DNA of 64,000 nt from Streptomyces sp. Ag109_O5-1 (lineage in GTDB: Bacteria; Actinomycetota; Actinomycetes; Streptomycetales; Streptomycetaceae), in the NCBI RefSeq assembly GCF_003814875.1, contig NZ_RKQF01000001.1, forward strand, positions 7,688,001 to 7,752,000, given 5' to 3'. This document shows positions 26,227 through 34,597 of the stretch, one piece after another (positions within the stretch are counted from its first letter, which is position 1; each line of letters opens with the position of its first letter). The translations under genes and the position numbers were made by a program. The notes under the pieces were generated by a model. The model was not told the DNA's origin. It made no database searches and worked only from the letters and a program-made list of their open reading frames with translations.

Positions 26227-27783
26227 TCAGACGGTGCCTATGGCCTGCGGGAAGCAGAAGAAGCGGTACGGGTCGTACTTGGCCTTGACGCGGGCCAGCC
26301 GGGAGTAGTTCTCCGCGTAGTACGACGCCTTCCAGGCCTTCAGCGACGGGTCCATCCAGTTCTGGTAGGTCTCGCCGTTCGACAGCGGGTCGATCGTCGC
26401 GAAGCCGTTGCCCACCCAGGAGTTGGCGACCGCCTTGGCCTCGTCGGTCACCTGGGCCGGGTCGTTGATGAAGACCCGGTAGTTGACCGAGAAGAGCGAG
26501 TCGCGGTGCACATACGCGGTGTCGGTGCGCGCCGGGGTGTTGGCCTCGCCGCCGAAGAAGTGGAAGTCCAGGTAACGGGACTGGCCCGTCCTGCGGTTGG
26601 CGTCGAACGCGGTCATCACGTCCGCCCAGCCGCTCGCCGGGTACGGGCTGCTGCCCAGGCGGGTCCGCTCCACGCCGTAGGCCGGGCGGGACAGCGTGCC
26701 CTGCGGGGTCTTCCCGGAGCGCTGGCACTGCGCCTCGGTGAGGTTGGAGCAGCCGAAGATCATCATCATGAGCTGCTGGTACGTCATGACGCCGCTCTGC
26801 TGCTGCAGGGGAGCCCCCGTCAGGGCGGTCAGCCGGGCGGCCTCACCGGCCAGTTCGGTCGGCGTACCGCGCGAGGCGAGGAAGACGTTGGCCTGCGGCA
26901 CCGAACCGGGCGCCGCGTCGGGCTGCACCACATAGGCGCCGCCGCCGATGGTGTGCGGGGCGTCCACCAGCCAGCGGGCCACCCCGTCCAGCACGTCGGC
27001 CATGCTGTCGTAGGGGAAGATCAGGTTGCTGAAGGCCATCTGGTCGCCGCTGTGCGGGGTGACCGTGAACTTGGTGACGATGCCGAAGTTCCCGCCGCCG
27101 CCGCCGCGGATCGCCCAGAACAGGTCCGGGTACTGGGTCGCCGACGCGGTCACCGTGGAGCCGTCGGCCAGCACCAGGTCGGCGGACGTGATCGCGTCGC
27201 ACGCCATGCCGGTCGGCCGGGTCAGGAAGCCGAAGCCGCCGCCCTGCAGGAAGCCGCCGGCGCACACCGTCGGACAGCCGCCCTCGCTGACCACCAGGCT
27301 GTGCGGGGCCAGCGCGTTGAGGATGTTGACGTTCTGCGCGCCCGGACCGATCTCCACGGACGAACTGCTGTTCACCGTGACGGCGTTGAGCCGGGACACG
27401 TCGATGATCAGGCCGGGGGTCGTCGACCAGCCGCCGTAGTTGTGGCCGCCGCTGCGCACGGCGGTCCGCACGCCCTGGTCCTGCGCGAAGCGCACACAGG
27501 CCGCGACGTCCGCCGGGCTCTGGCAGTACGCGACCGCCTGCGGGTTCACGGCGTCGAACTGCGCGAGTTCCACCTGCCGGGCGATGGTGTAGTAGGAGTC
27601 GGTGGGCAGCACGAGCGTGCCCGAGAGCCGGTTCGCCAGCGAGCTCCACGGCGTCGAGGAAGCGGTCGACGAGACGGTCGACGAGGTTTCGGCGGCGACC
27701 GGGGCGGCGGGCAGGAGGGCGAGGCCGGCAGCGGTCGACCCGGCGCCGAGCAGAGTTCTACGACTGATCACACGGTGTCCCAT
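26227..27783 (-). CDS. Tat-exported berberine-bridge-type FAD oxidase (GilR-like)
   Basis: 518 aa. It begins with a twin-arginine signal (ISRRTLLGAGSTAAGLALLP). The FAD_binding_4 domain holds SGGHNYGG with H114 and GGCPTVCAGGFLQGGGFG with C170, the two residues that bind FAD bicovalently in this family. The C-terminal BBE motif YYAENYSRLARVKAKYDPYRFF is intact. Relatives oxidise alcohols or lactols to lactones (GilR in gilvocarcin) or carry out oxidative ring closures. It follows the halogenase in the same direction (107-bp gap). It probably does a late oxidation outside the cell, which is unusual. Confidence 0.9.
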   Translation of the reverse strand: MGHRVISRRTLLGAGSTAAGLALLPAAPVAAETSSTVSSTASSTPWSSLANRLSGTLVLPTDSYYTIARQVELAQFDAVNPQAVAYCQSPADVAACVRFAQDQGVRTAVRSGGHNYGGWSTTPGLIIDVSRLNAVTVNSSSSVEIGPGAQNVNILNALAPHSLVVSEGGCPTVCAGGFLQGGGFGFLTRPTGMACDAITSADLVLADGSTVTASATQYPDLFWAIRGGGGGNFGIVTKFTVTPHSGDQMAFSNLIFPYDSMADVLDGVARWLVDAPHTIGGGAYVVQPDAAPGSVPQANVFLASRGTPTELAGEAARLTALTGAPLQQQSGVMTYQQLMMMIFGCSNLTEAQCQRSGKTPQGTLSRPAYGVERTRLGSSPYPASGWADVMTAFDANRRTGQSRYLDFHFFGGEANTPARTDTAYVHRDSLFSVNYRVFINDPAQVTDEAKAVANSWVGNGFATIDPLSNGETYQNWMDPSLKAWKASYYAENYSRLARVKAKYDPYRFFCFPQAIGTV

Positions 27784-27890
27784 GGTTGATGCGGGTGTGG
27801 TGGAGAAATGGCTGGTGGGGGAAGCGGCCCGCGCGGGGAGCGGAGAGTGGGTGGCACCGCACCCCGCGCGGGCCCGTCGGTGGGGCGCGG

Positions 27891-29618
27891 TCAGGAGACC
27901 TTCTTGCCGCGCGCGGCGGACTTGACGACGCCCTTGAGCATCGAGCGGCCGAGGTCGCGCATCTCCTTGGGCCCGTTGGTGCTCGCCCACCACATGAACT
28001 TGATCATCGTGGGGGTGGTGGCCCGGTAGAAGCGGTGGTCCTCGCCGTCCTTCCAGCCGAAGGGCGTGTTGACCGACTCGCAGTCGTTGATGGCCTGGAA
28101 GACGATGTCCGCGGCCTTGTCGCCGTCGATCTCGCCCGCCTCGTACCGCTCACAGGTCTCGTGGGTCACGTCGAGCAGGTGCTTGAAGGCGTGGCTGTCC
28201 GGCCACCACAGGCCCGGGTAGGGGGCGTTCTCCATCTCCCGGAAGTGCCGGTCGTCGCCGTCCAGCTGGTACTCCTGGCGGGCCTGGATCTGCCGCATGG
28301 TGGCCGGCGTGGTGAAGCAGGCCCAGACCCGGAACACCGCGTTCCAGAGCCGGAAGTGGGAGAAGGCGATGTACGAGCTGTTGACGATCATGTCGTTGTA
28401 GGTGAGCAGCCCCTGCTCCAGGCGCTCGACGTACTCGAAGCGCTTCGCGGAGAAGTCGTCGTCGCGCAGCGCCTCCAGGAGGCGGTAACACAGCGCGTCC
28501 ACCACCTCGAAGGTGTTGGACAGACCGCGCGAGTACAGCGGGTCGACGAACCCGGCCGCGTGCGACATCAGGCACCAACGGTCGCCGATCGTCTGCTTCG
28601 ACGAGTACTGGATGCGGTCCGGCGTCGACACCCACTCGCGCACCCGGCGCGCACCCTCGAACTGGCGCTTCACGGCCGGGTACTTGTCGAGGTAGTGGTT
28701 GAACTCCTCGTCGGGGGTCATGTCCTTGGGCTGCGGGTACAGCCGCTCGTCGAAGGTGAGGCCGACGCTGCACATCGGGTTGCGGGAGTCCTCGTAGTTG
28801 TCGAACGGGATGATCCAGAACCAGCCGCGCTCGATCAGGTGGTGCAGGGTGCCGCCGTGGAACGGGGACTCGGCCGGGGGCCGCAGCGCCTCGGGGTAGT
28901 TGCACACGTCGTCGTACGGCTTGATGCCGACGTAGTGCGTGAAGAGCGACCGCGCGTGGTGCTTGATGCGGGACGGCTTCTCGCGCAGGTCGAACTTCTG
29001 GGCGAGCGGGGAGCGGAAACCGCTGGCGTCGATGAGGTACTTGGCGCGGAACACCTCGCCGTTCTGCCCGGTGACCGTCACCCCCTCGTCGTCGAAGTCG
29101 AGGTCGGTGGCGCGCCAGTTCTGCCGCAGGGTGCAGCCGTATTTGGCGGCCACGTTGAAGTAGTAGGTGTCGGTGTCCTGGCGGAACATGTGCGTTGCTT
29201 CGGTCAGCATCTTCGGGATGACGAACATCGTCGCCTCGCGCGGGTCCGGCTCCCGGTCCGGGACGTGCCGGACGAAACCGAAGCTCTGCTTCCTGCCGTG
29301 GTGGGCACCGATGTACTTGGTGACCGCCTTGACGTCGAGCAGGTGCTTGAGCTCGGGCACGTCGTAGCGCACGGCGAGGATGTGGAGCCACTCCACGAGC
29401 TGCGGGTTCTGGGACTCGCCGACCGCGAACCGCGGGTGCTGGCCGGCGTCGACGAGCACGACCTTCGCGCCCTGCCGGGCCAGGATCGCGCCGGTGATCG
29501 AGCCGCCGATCCCGGCACCCAGGATGACGACGTCGCACTCGGTCCACTGGTCGGCCGCGGGGGCCCTCTTCTCCGCCGGGGTCTTGGCGGGTATCTCTGT
29601 CTCGGCCTTGCCGGTCAA
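27891..29618 (-). CDS. FADH2-dependent halogenase, CtcP-like
   Basis: 575 aa. Halogenase hallmarks: GAGIGG near 34, HPRFAVGES, the likely catalytic Lys at 110 in GRKQSFGF, and the signature GWFWIIP at 265-271. Blocks such as FRQDTDTYYF, LIDASGFRSPLAQ and RWCLMSHAAGFVDPLYSRGL closely match what I recall of CtcP, which chlorinates the D-ring of tetracycline, and the long C-terminal domain is also shared. It should chlorinate a phenolic ring of the local polyketide using FADH2, perhaps from the flavin reductase encoded 4.4 kb away. It is the middle gene of a leftward hydroxylase-halogenase-oxidase unit. Confidence 0.92.
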   Translation of the reverse strand: MTGKAETEIPAKTPAEKRAPAADQWTECDVVILGAGIGGSITGAILARQGAKVVLVDAGQHPRFAVGESQNPQLVEWLHILAVRYDVPELKHLLDVKAVTKYIGAHHGRKQSFGFVRHVPDREPDPREATMFVIPKMLTEATHMFRQDTDTYYFNVAAKYGCTLRQNWRATDLDFDDEGVTVTGQNGEVFRAKYLIDASGFRSPLAQKFDLREKPSRIKHHARSLFTHYVGIKPYDDVCNYPEALRPPAESPFHGGTLHHLIERGWFWIIPFDNYEDSRNPMCSVGLTFDERLYPQPKDMTPDEEFNHYLDKYPAVKRQFEGARRVREWVSTPDRIQYSSKQTIGDRWCLMSHAAGFVDPLYSRGLSNTFEVVDALCYRLLEALRDDDFSAKRFEYVERLEQGLLTYNDMIVNSSYIAFSHFRLWNAVFRVWACFTTPATMRQIQARQEYQLDGDDRHFREMENAPYPGLWWPDSHAFKHLLDVTHETCERYEAGEIDGDKAADIVFQAINDCESVNTPFGWKDGEDHRFYRATTPTMIKFMWWASTNGPKEMRDLGRSMLKGVVKSAARGKKVS

Positions 29619-29679
29619 CTCGGAACTCCTCTTCTGACGAGGCGTCGGCGCGGGTGGTCGACGCCGACCGGGCGTGCGG

Positions 29680-31152
29680 TCAGCTGTCGGTGGGGGCGCC
29701 GAACCAGCGCTCCAGGGCGGCGGTCAGACCCTCGGCGGAGCCGTCGGGGGAGACCCAGGCGATGTAGCCGTCGGGGCGGACCAGCAGGTCGGCGGCCGGG
29801 GCCTCGGGGTCGGGCCGGGAGGCGGTGACGACGTCGACGCGGCCGGCCCAGCCGGCGGCGGCCGCGGTGAGGGCGTCGCCGCCCCGCAGGTTCAGCAGCA
29901 GCGCGCGGCCCCGGGTGAGCAGTTCGTAGGTGGTCGTCTTCTCGTCGCCGACGATCAGCTCCTGGTCGGGCAGCCGGTGGCCGAGCAGCGGGTGGCCGCC
30001 CTCGCCCATGTCGTAGGTGATGTCCAGGCCGGTGACCAGGCCGACGAGGTGGCGGCGGACCGCCTCGATGCCGACCAGTTCGCCGAAGAGCTCGCGCAGC
30101 GGCTGCATCTCGGGGCCGCCGAGGTACAGGGAGCGCTGCACCAGGGTGTTGGCGACGATCCGGCCGCCGACCGGGTGGCGCTCGGTGTGGTACGTGTCCA
30201 GCAGGCCCTCGGGGGCGTGGCCGTCCAGTGCGGCGGCCAGCTTCCAGCCGAGGTTCACCACGTCGCCGACGCCGGCGCTGATGCCCTGCGCGCCGATGGG
30301 CAGGTGGATGTGGGCGGCGTCGCCGGCCAGGAAGACCCGGCCCGCCCGGTAGGCGGCGGCCTGGCGGCTGGCGTCGGTGAAGTAGCTGGTCCACAGCGGC
30401 CGGTAGCCGTGGATGTCCTCGCCGGTGACGCGCTGGAAGGCGTCCGCGACCTCCGGGAAGCTGGGCGCCTCCTGGGTCGGGCGGACGCCGGCGCCGCGCT
30501 CGAAGACGACGACCCGGGTGGCCTGCGGGCCCAGCGGGAGGACCACGACCATGCCGGACCCGCCGACCTCGCCGGTCGGGCGGATGCGCAGCTCGTTGGT
30601 GGCGACGTCGGCCATCAGCATCTCGATGGTGGCGCTGTTGCCGGGGAAGTCGATGTCGGCGAGCCGGCGCACGGTCGAGCGGGCGCCGTCGCAGCCCACC
30701 AGATAGGCGGCGCGCAGCCGTTCCACGCCGTCGGCGGTGGCCACCTCCACCTCGACACCGGTGTCGTCCTGGGCCGTGCCGATGACCTCGTGCCCGCGCC
30801 GGATCTCGGCGCCGAGACCGGTCGCCCAGGCATTCAGAATGGCCTCGGTACGGGACTGCGGAACACCGCGGACACCGAAATTTCCGCCCTCGATGATGCG
30901 GTAGTCGATGGGCAGTCCACCGAAATGACCGAAGGGTATCGTCTCGAGTTCACCGAATTTTTCGAGAAGTCCGCGCTGTCCGAACTCCTCGATGGTACGG
31001 GCCGAGAACCCCAGCGCCCGGGACTGCTGCATGGGCTCGGTCAGCCGGTCGAGCACGATCACCGAGCGCCCTGCCAGGCGGAGTTCACCGGCGAGCATGA
31101 GTCCGGCCGGGCCGGCTCCGGCGACAATTACGTCGGCATGAAAATCGTCCAT
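29680..31152 (-). CDS. Aromatic polyketide FAD hydroxylase (PgaE/JadH type)
   Basis: 490 aa from MDDFHADVIV; the longer start has no function. The group A flavoprotein hydroxylase motifs are present: VAGAGPAGLMLAGEL (FAD), the mid-protein YLVGCDGARSTVRR and RVFLAGDAAHIHLP. The C-terminal thioredoxin-like region ends YIAWVSPDG ... WFGAP. It is a close paralogue of the hydroxylase gene at 52.5-54.3 kb. Such enzymes hydroxylate angucyclinone rings, often at C-12 or C-12b. It leads the leftward unit with halogenase and BBE oxidase. Confidence 0.93.
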   Translation of the reverse strand: MDDFHADVIVAGAGPAGLMLAGELRLAGRSVIVLDRLTEPMQQSRALGFSARTIEEFGQRGLLEKFGELETIPFGHFGGLPIDYRIIEGGNFGVRGVPQSRTEAILNAWATGLGAEIRRGHEVIGTAQDDTGVEVEVATADGVERLRAAYLVGCDGARSTVRRLADIDFPGNSATIEMLMADVATNELRIRPTGEVGGSGMVVVLPLGPQATRVVVFERGAGVRPTQEAPSFPEVADAFQRVTGEDIHGYRPLWTSYFTDASRQAAAYRAGRVFLAGDAAHIHLPIGAQGISAGVGDVVNLGWKLAAALDGHAPEGLLDTYHTERHPVGGRIVANTLVQRSLYLGGPEMQPLRELFGELVGIEAVRRHLVGLVTGLDITYDMGEGGHPLLGHRLPDQELIVGDEKTTTYELLTRGRALLLNLRGGDALTAAAAGWAGRVDVVTASRPDPEAPAADLLVRPDGYIAWVSPDGSAEGLTAALERWFGAPTDS

Positions 31153-31226
31153 GTTTCCTCTCCCAACTGGACTTTTCTCCAGTATTCCGGGGGAGCCCGA
31201 GAAGCTGAACGGCCACAAGTACAGGT

Positions 31227-31265
31227 CTCTGACAATTTTCGTCAGAGGATTTCCAGCTGTGTCAG
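31227..31265 (-). promoter_or_regulatory. CTGAC repeat site upstream of hydroxylase-halogenase unit
   Basis: On the minus strand two CTGAC motifs lie exactly 20 bp apart. One is also half of the inverted repeat CTCTGAC-N7-GTCAGAG. The plus-strand 10-mer TCTGACAATT recurs in front of the PKS operon. The site is about 75-115 bp from the hydroxylase start. Candidate site for a cluster regulator. Confidence 0.55.
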
Positions 31266-31303
31266 GTGCCGGAAACGGGCGGGGGTGCCGGGAGAAACGC
31301 GCG

Positions 31304-31333
31304 AGGGTGCCGGCGGGAAATCTCCGGCACCCT
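31304..31333 (-). terminator. Terminator of MFS-PPOX operon
   Basis: AGGGTGCCGG / CCGGCACCCT, 10-bp perfect stem with a 10-nt loop, about 45 bp beyond the PPOX gene stop. Confidence 0.7.
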
Positions 31334-31378
31334 CGGTCGGCCTCGCTGTGGGTCCTTGCTGTGGGTCCTTGCTGTGGG

Positions 31379-31774
31379 TCAGAGCAGGCCCAGCACCCGG
31401 TCGACCCGGATCTCGATCACCACCAGGCCCGGCGGCTCCGGCGGCGGCGACCAGTAGCGCTTGGCGTACTGGCGTACCCCCTCCTGGATCCGTAACGGGT
31501 CCTCGCTGACGGTGCCGGTGCCCTCCAGGGTGACCCAGTGCGGGCCCACCGTCTGGCAGAGGGAGACCCGGCTGCCGGGGGCGGCCAGCAGGTTCCTGGC
31601 CTTACGCCGTGTCACCGCGGTCATGACCCGGGCCAGGCCCGCCTCGCCGTCCCAGGTGAACCGCACGGGGGTCACATGGGGCGAGCCGTCGGGGCGGATC
31701 GTGGTGAAGGTGCACAGATGGTTCTCGGCGAGGAAGGCCTCGGCCGCGGGCGACAACCGCAGTGACGTCGGCAT
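31379..31774 (-). CDS. PPOX-class flavin/F420-binding protein
   Basis: 131 aa split-barrel protein of the pyridoxamine-5'-phosphate-oxidase-like class: FLAENHLCTFTTIRPDGSPH at the N-terminus and ARNLLAAPGSRVSLC in the middle, typical of F420-dependent Rv1155-like members. It may reduce a quinone or enone using F420H2 or FMN. It lies 13 bp after the MFS exporter gene, in one operon. Three 13-bp copies of GCTGTGGGTCCTT (last one shortened) span its stop codon. Confidence 0.8.
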   Translation of the reverse strand: MPTSLRLSPAAEAFLAENHLCTFTTIRPDGSPHVTPVRFTWDGEAGLARVMTAVTRRKARNLLAAPGSRVSLCQTVGPHWVTLEGTGTVSEDPLRIQEGVRQYAKRYWSPPPEPPGLVVIEIRVDRVLGLL

Positions 31775-31787
31775 ACCGGCTCCGTTC

Positions 31788-33278
31788 TCAGGCCTTGGCG
31801 GGGGCGGCGGCCGGCTGGTGCGACGCCTTGGTGAGCGGCATCAGGATCAGGGTCAGCAGCAGACCGGCGGCGGCGAAGCAGGCGCCCGAGATGAACGCGT
31901 CGTGGAAGACCTCGGTGCGGGCGTGGTCCACCCGCGCCGGGTCACCGTGCGCCCAGGCGGTCAGCTCCGCGACCCGGCGGAAGGCGTAGGTGGCGGCCAC
32001 GGCCAGACCGAGGGCGCCGCCGACCTCCTGCGCGGTGTTGATGAGACCGGCGGACAGACCCGACTCGTCCTCCTGGGTGCCGCTGAACGCGGAGACCTGC
32101 ACCGGCACGAACGACAGGCCGAGGCCCAGTCCGGAGAGCAGGAACGCGGGCAGCAGGTCGACCAGGTAGGAGGCGTCGGACGGGGCCCGCCACAGCAGGA
32201 ACATGCCCACGCTGGTCAGGGTCAGACCGGTCATCAGCACCGGCTTGGCGGCGACCTTCGTCACCAGCTGGGAGGCGACGCCGGCGCCGACCGCGACGAT
32301 CACCGCGAGCGGCACGTACGCCAGACCGGTCTTCAGGGCCGACCAGCCGAGGACCTGCTGCATGAAGAGGCTGGCGAAGAAGAACAGGGTGACGCAGGTG
32401 CCGAGCAGCAGGATGGCGACCACGTTGGCGGCCGTCAGCGACCTGCGCTTGAAGACGCTGAACGGGATCAGCGGGGCCGCGGTGCGCTGCTCGATCACCA
32501 CGAAGGCGATCAGCAGCAGGGCGGAGAGGGTGAAGCCGCCGTAGACCCGGGCGGTCGGGACGTGGGAGTCGGAGACGGTCTGGCCGAGGCTGAAGATGAG
32601 CAGCACCAGACCGGCGGTCAGCGTGACGGCACCGGCGACGTCGAAGGAACGGCGGGGACCCTCGGCGCGGCTCTCGCCGACGACCCGGGGAGCGATCACC
32701 GCGCACAGCAGACCGATCGGCACGTTGATGAAGAAGATCCAGCGCCAGCCCGGCCCGTCGGTGAGCAGACCGCCCAGGGTGACACCGGCGACGGCGGCGA
32801 TACCGCTGAGCGCGCCCCAGGCCCCGAGCGCCTTGTTGCGCTCGGCGCCCTCCTTGAAGTTGTTGGCGAGCAGGGACAGCGCGGCGGTCGCGATGAACGC
32901 GGCACCGAGACCCTGGGCACCGCGCGCCACGATCAGCATGGGCGCGTTCTGCCCGAACCCGGCGAGCAGCGAGGCGCCGGAGAAGAGCAGCAGGCCCGTC
33001 TGCAGCATCCGGCGGCGGCCGAAGGCGTCGGCGAGCCGGCCGGTCAGCAGCAGGAAGCCGCCGAGCAGCATGCCGTACGTGGTGACGATGTACTGCAGGG
33101 ACGTCTGCGAGATGTGCAGTTCCTTCTCGATCGTCGGCAACGCGACGTTGACGATCGACACGTCGAGGAAGGTCATGAAGCCGGCCAGGCAGAGGAACGC
33201 CAGGATGAGTCCGGGGCGTTGGGGCGGGGCCGAGTCCGAGCTGGTGGGGGGACGGCGCAACGACTCTTGGGTCGACAT
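31788..33278 (-). CDS. EmrB/QacA (DHA2) family MFS drug exporter
   Basis: 496 aa with about 14 membrane segments and the DHA2 motifs FLDVSIVNVALPTI (TM1), GRLADAFGRRR (loop 2-3) and WRWIFFINVPIGL. It exports hydrophobic compounds by proton antiport, so it is likely a self-resistance pump for the polyketide. The start at MSTQES was chosen because upstream in-frame codons run into the promoter. It is divergent from the hxlR gene across the 39-bp operator. Confidence 0.92.
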   Translation of the reverse strand: MSTQESLRRPPTSSDSAPPQRPGLILAFLCLAGFMTFLDVSIVNVALPTIEKELHISQTSLQYIVTTYGMLLGGFLLLTGRLADAFGRRRMLQTGLLLFSGASLLAGFGQNAPMLIVARGAQGLGAAFIATAALSLLANNFKEGAERNKALGAWGALSGIAAVAGVTLGGLLTDGPGWRWIFFINVPIGLLCAVIAPRVVGESRAEGPRRSFDVAGAVTLTAGLVLLIFSLGQTVSDSHVPTARVYGGFTLSALLLIAFVVIEQRTAAPLIPFSVFKRRSLTAANVVAILLLGTCVTLFFFASLFMQQVLGWSALKTGLAYVPLAVIVAVGAGVASQLVTKVAAKPVLMTGLTLTSVGMFLLWRAPSDASYLVDLLPAFLLSGLGLGLSFVPVQVSAFSGTQEDESGLSAGLINTAQEVGGALGLAVAATYAFRRVAELTAWAHGDPARVDHARTEVFHDAFISGACFAAAGLLLTLILMPLTKASHQPAAAPAKA

Positions 33279-33403
33279 GTCGCTCCTAGTGGATGTGACG
33301 GGGTGTGAGGGGCGGGTGTTCCGTAGGGACGGGGAAGAGAAACGGAGAAGCGAAAGGCTGGGCGCCGGCGGGGAGTTGGCTGCGCTCACCCGTCTTCCGG
33401 GAA

Positions 33404-33442
33404 GCTAGCATCCTGGGTAAAGTAGGTACCTAGAGGAAAGTG
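33404..33442. promoter_or_regulatory. HxlR-type operator, copy 2
   Basis: GCTAGCATCC, 9 variable bases, TAGGTACCTAGAGGAAAGTG, matching copy 1 at all 30 fixed positions. It lies between the divergent exporter and hxlR genes, 20 bp before the HxlR start, so the regulator probably controls itself, the exporter and the quinone oxidoreductase. Confidence 0.82.
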
Positions 33443-33461
33443 ACTTCCTGGGAGGGTCCGA

Positions 33462-33872
33462 ATGGGCAGCATGGCCGCCGACGCGCAGGGCGCACGGGTC
33501 GAATCCGAGCTGGCGTGCCCGGTGTCGCCGGTGCTCGACATCGTTTTCAGCCGCTGGACGACGCCGATCCTGTGGACGCTGAACGAGTACGGCCGGCAGC
33601 GCTTCGTCGAGCTGCAGCGCAACATCGCCACCATCACGCCGAAGGTGCTCACCCAGCGGCTGCGGCAGATGGCGCGCGACGGCCTGGTGGTGCGCACGTA
33701 CTACCCCGAGGTGCCGCCCCGGGTGGAGTACGAGATCAGCGAGCTCGGCCGCAGCCTCGCGCCGATCTTCGCCCACCTCGCCGACTGGTCCGCGGAGAAC
33801 CTGCGCAAGGTCGAGCGCGCCAGGCAGGAGTTCGACGCGGCGGACGAACCGGTGGCGGTGTCGCTGCGCTGA
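33462..33872 (+). CDS. HxlR-family transcriptional regulator
   Basis: 136 aa. The winged-helix domain has CPVSPVLDIVFSRWTTPILW and the HxlR phrase RQRFVELQRNIATITPKVLTQRLRQM. C19 is the position used as a redox or electrophile sensor in QorR/YodB-type members. RBS GGGAGGG precedes the ATG; a second ATG three codons on is possible. It is divergent from the exporter and likely represses it until the quinone product accumulates. Confidence 0.92.
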   Translation: MGSMAADAQGARVESELACPVSPVLDIVFSRWTTPILWTLNEYGRQRFVELQRNIATITPKVLTQRLRQMARDGLVVRTYYPEVPPRVEYEISELGRSLAPIFAHLADWSAENLRKVERARQEFDAADEPVAVSLR

Positions 33873-33906
33873 CGTGTCCTCGGTCAAAGCCATGGAACCC
33901 CCTGAG

Positions 33907-33985
33907 CTTCTGTCGCGCCCCGAAGGGGCGCGGGGCTGTATCGATGTGCGGCTCCGCCGCGTGGGCGCGACCAGCCACGACGGAG
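33907..33985. repeat. Dispersed Streptomyces intergenic repeat
   Basis: GCGCCCCGAAGGGGCGC forms a hairpin and is followed by GCGGGGCTGTATCG and ATGTGCGGCTCCGCCGCG with TGGGCGCG. The last part is shared with the copy inside the flippase gene. It lies between convergent genes (hxlR and flavin reductase) and may serve as their terminator. Confidence 0.75.
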
Positions 33986-34029
33986 CCGCAGCCGGACGAC
34001 GGCCAAGTACGGTGTCTCCAGCGGAGCGC

Positions 34030-34584
34030 CTAACCGTCGGCCGGTGTCGCGCCGGCGCCGTGCAGCGCACGCATCGAACCCCGGTAGAAGACCAGCGGAT
34101 CGGTCTCCTCGGCGTGTGTGCCGAGGCCGGTGACCTCGCCGAGCAGGATCGCGTGGTCACCGCCGTCGTACTCGTCGGCGAGCCGGCACTCCAGGTACGC
34201 CAGCGCGTCGCTGAGCACCGGCAGCCCGCCCGGGGACCTGTGGTGCGGTACCTCGGTCAGACGCGCCGACTCACGGCCCGCGAACTTCCAGGCGAGCCGC
34301 TCCTGGGTATGCGTCAGGAAGTTGACCACGAAGCCCCCGGACTCCTGCAGGACAGGGCGGAGCCGGGACTGCCGGTGCAGGCAGAACAGCACCAGCGGCG
34401 GCTCCAGCGAGACGGAGGTGAAGGAGTTCACCGTGGTGGCGGAGCCGCTGCGCTCGTCGCCGGTGGTGATGACGGTGACGCCGGTGGCGAAGTTGCCGCA
34501 CACCGTGCGCAGCGCGCGGCCGTCGACCGGCGGCGGCAGATGTCGGTTGTCCGGGTACTGGGTCGGCGGCTGGACGGGTATCAC
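34030..34584 (-). CDS. Flavin reductase (HpaC/ActVB/GilH-JadY type)
   Basis: 184 aa. Short-chain flavin reductase domain: LRTVCGNFATGVTVITT, ATTVNSFTSVSLEPPLVLFC, and the flavin-contacting FVVNFLTHTQERLAWKFAG. It supplies reduced flavin by diffusion to two-component oxygenases. Candidate clients are the halogenase and the JadG-like ring-opening oxygenase; in jadomycin and gilvocarcin a reductase of this type partners JadG/GilOII. It ends a leftward operon after the antiporter gene (13-bp gap). Confidence 0.92.
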   Translation of the reverse strand: MIPVQPPTQYPDNRHLPPPVDGRALRTVCGNFATGVTVITTGDERSGSATTVNSFTSVSLEPPLVLFCLHRQSRLRPVLQESGGFVVNFLTHTQERLAWKFAGRESARLTEVPHHRSPGGLPVLSDALAYLECRLADEYDGGDHAILLGEVTGLGTHAEETDPLVFYRGSMRALHGAGATPADG

Positions 34585-34597
34585 TTGAGCCCCCTCG

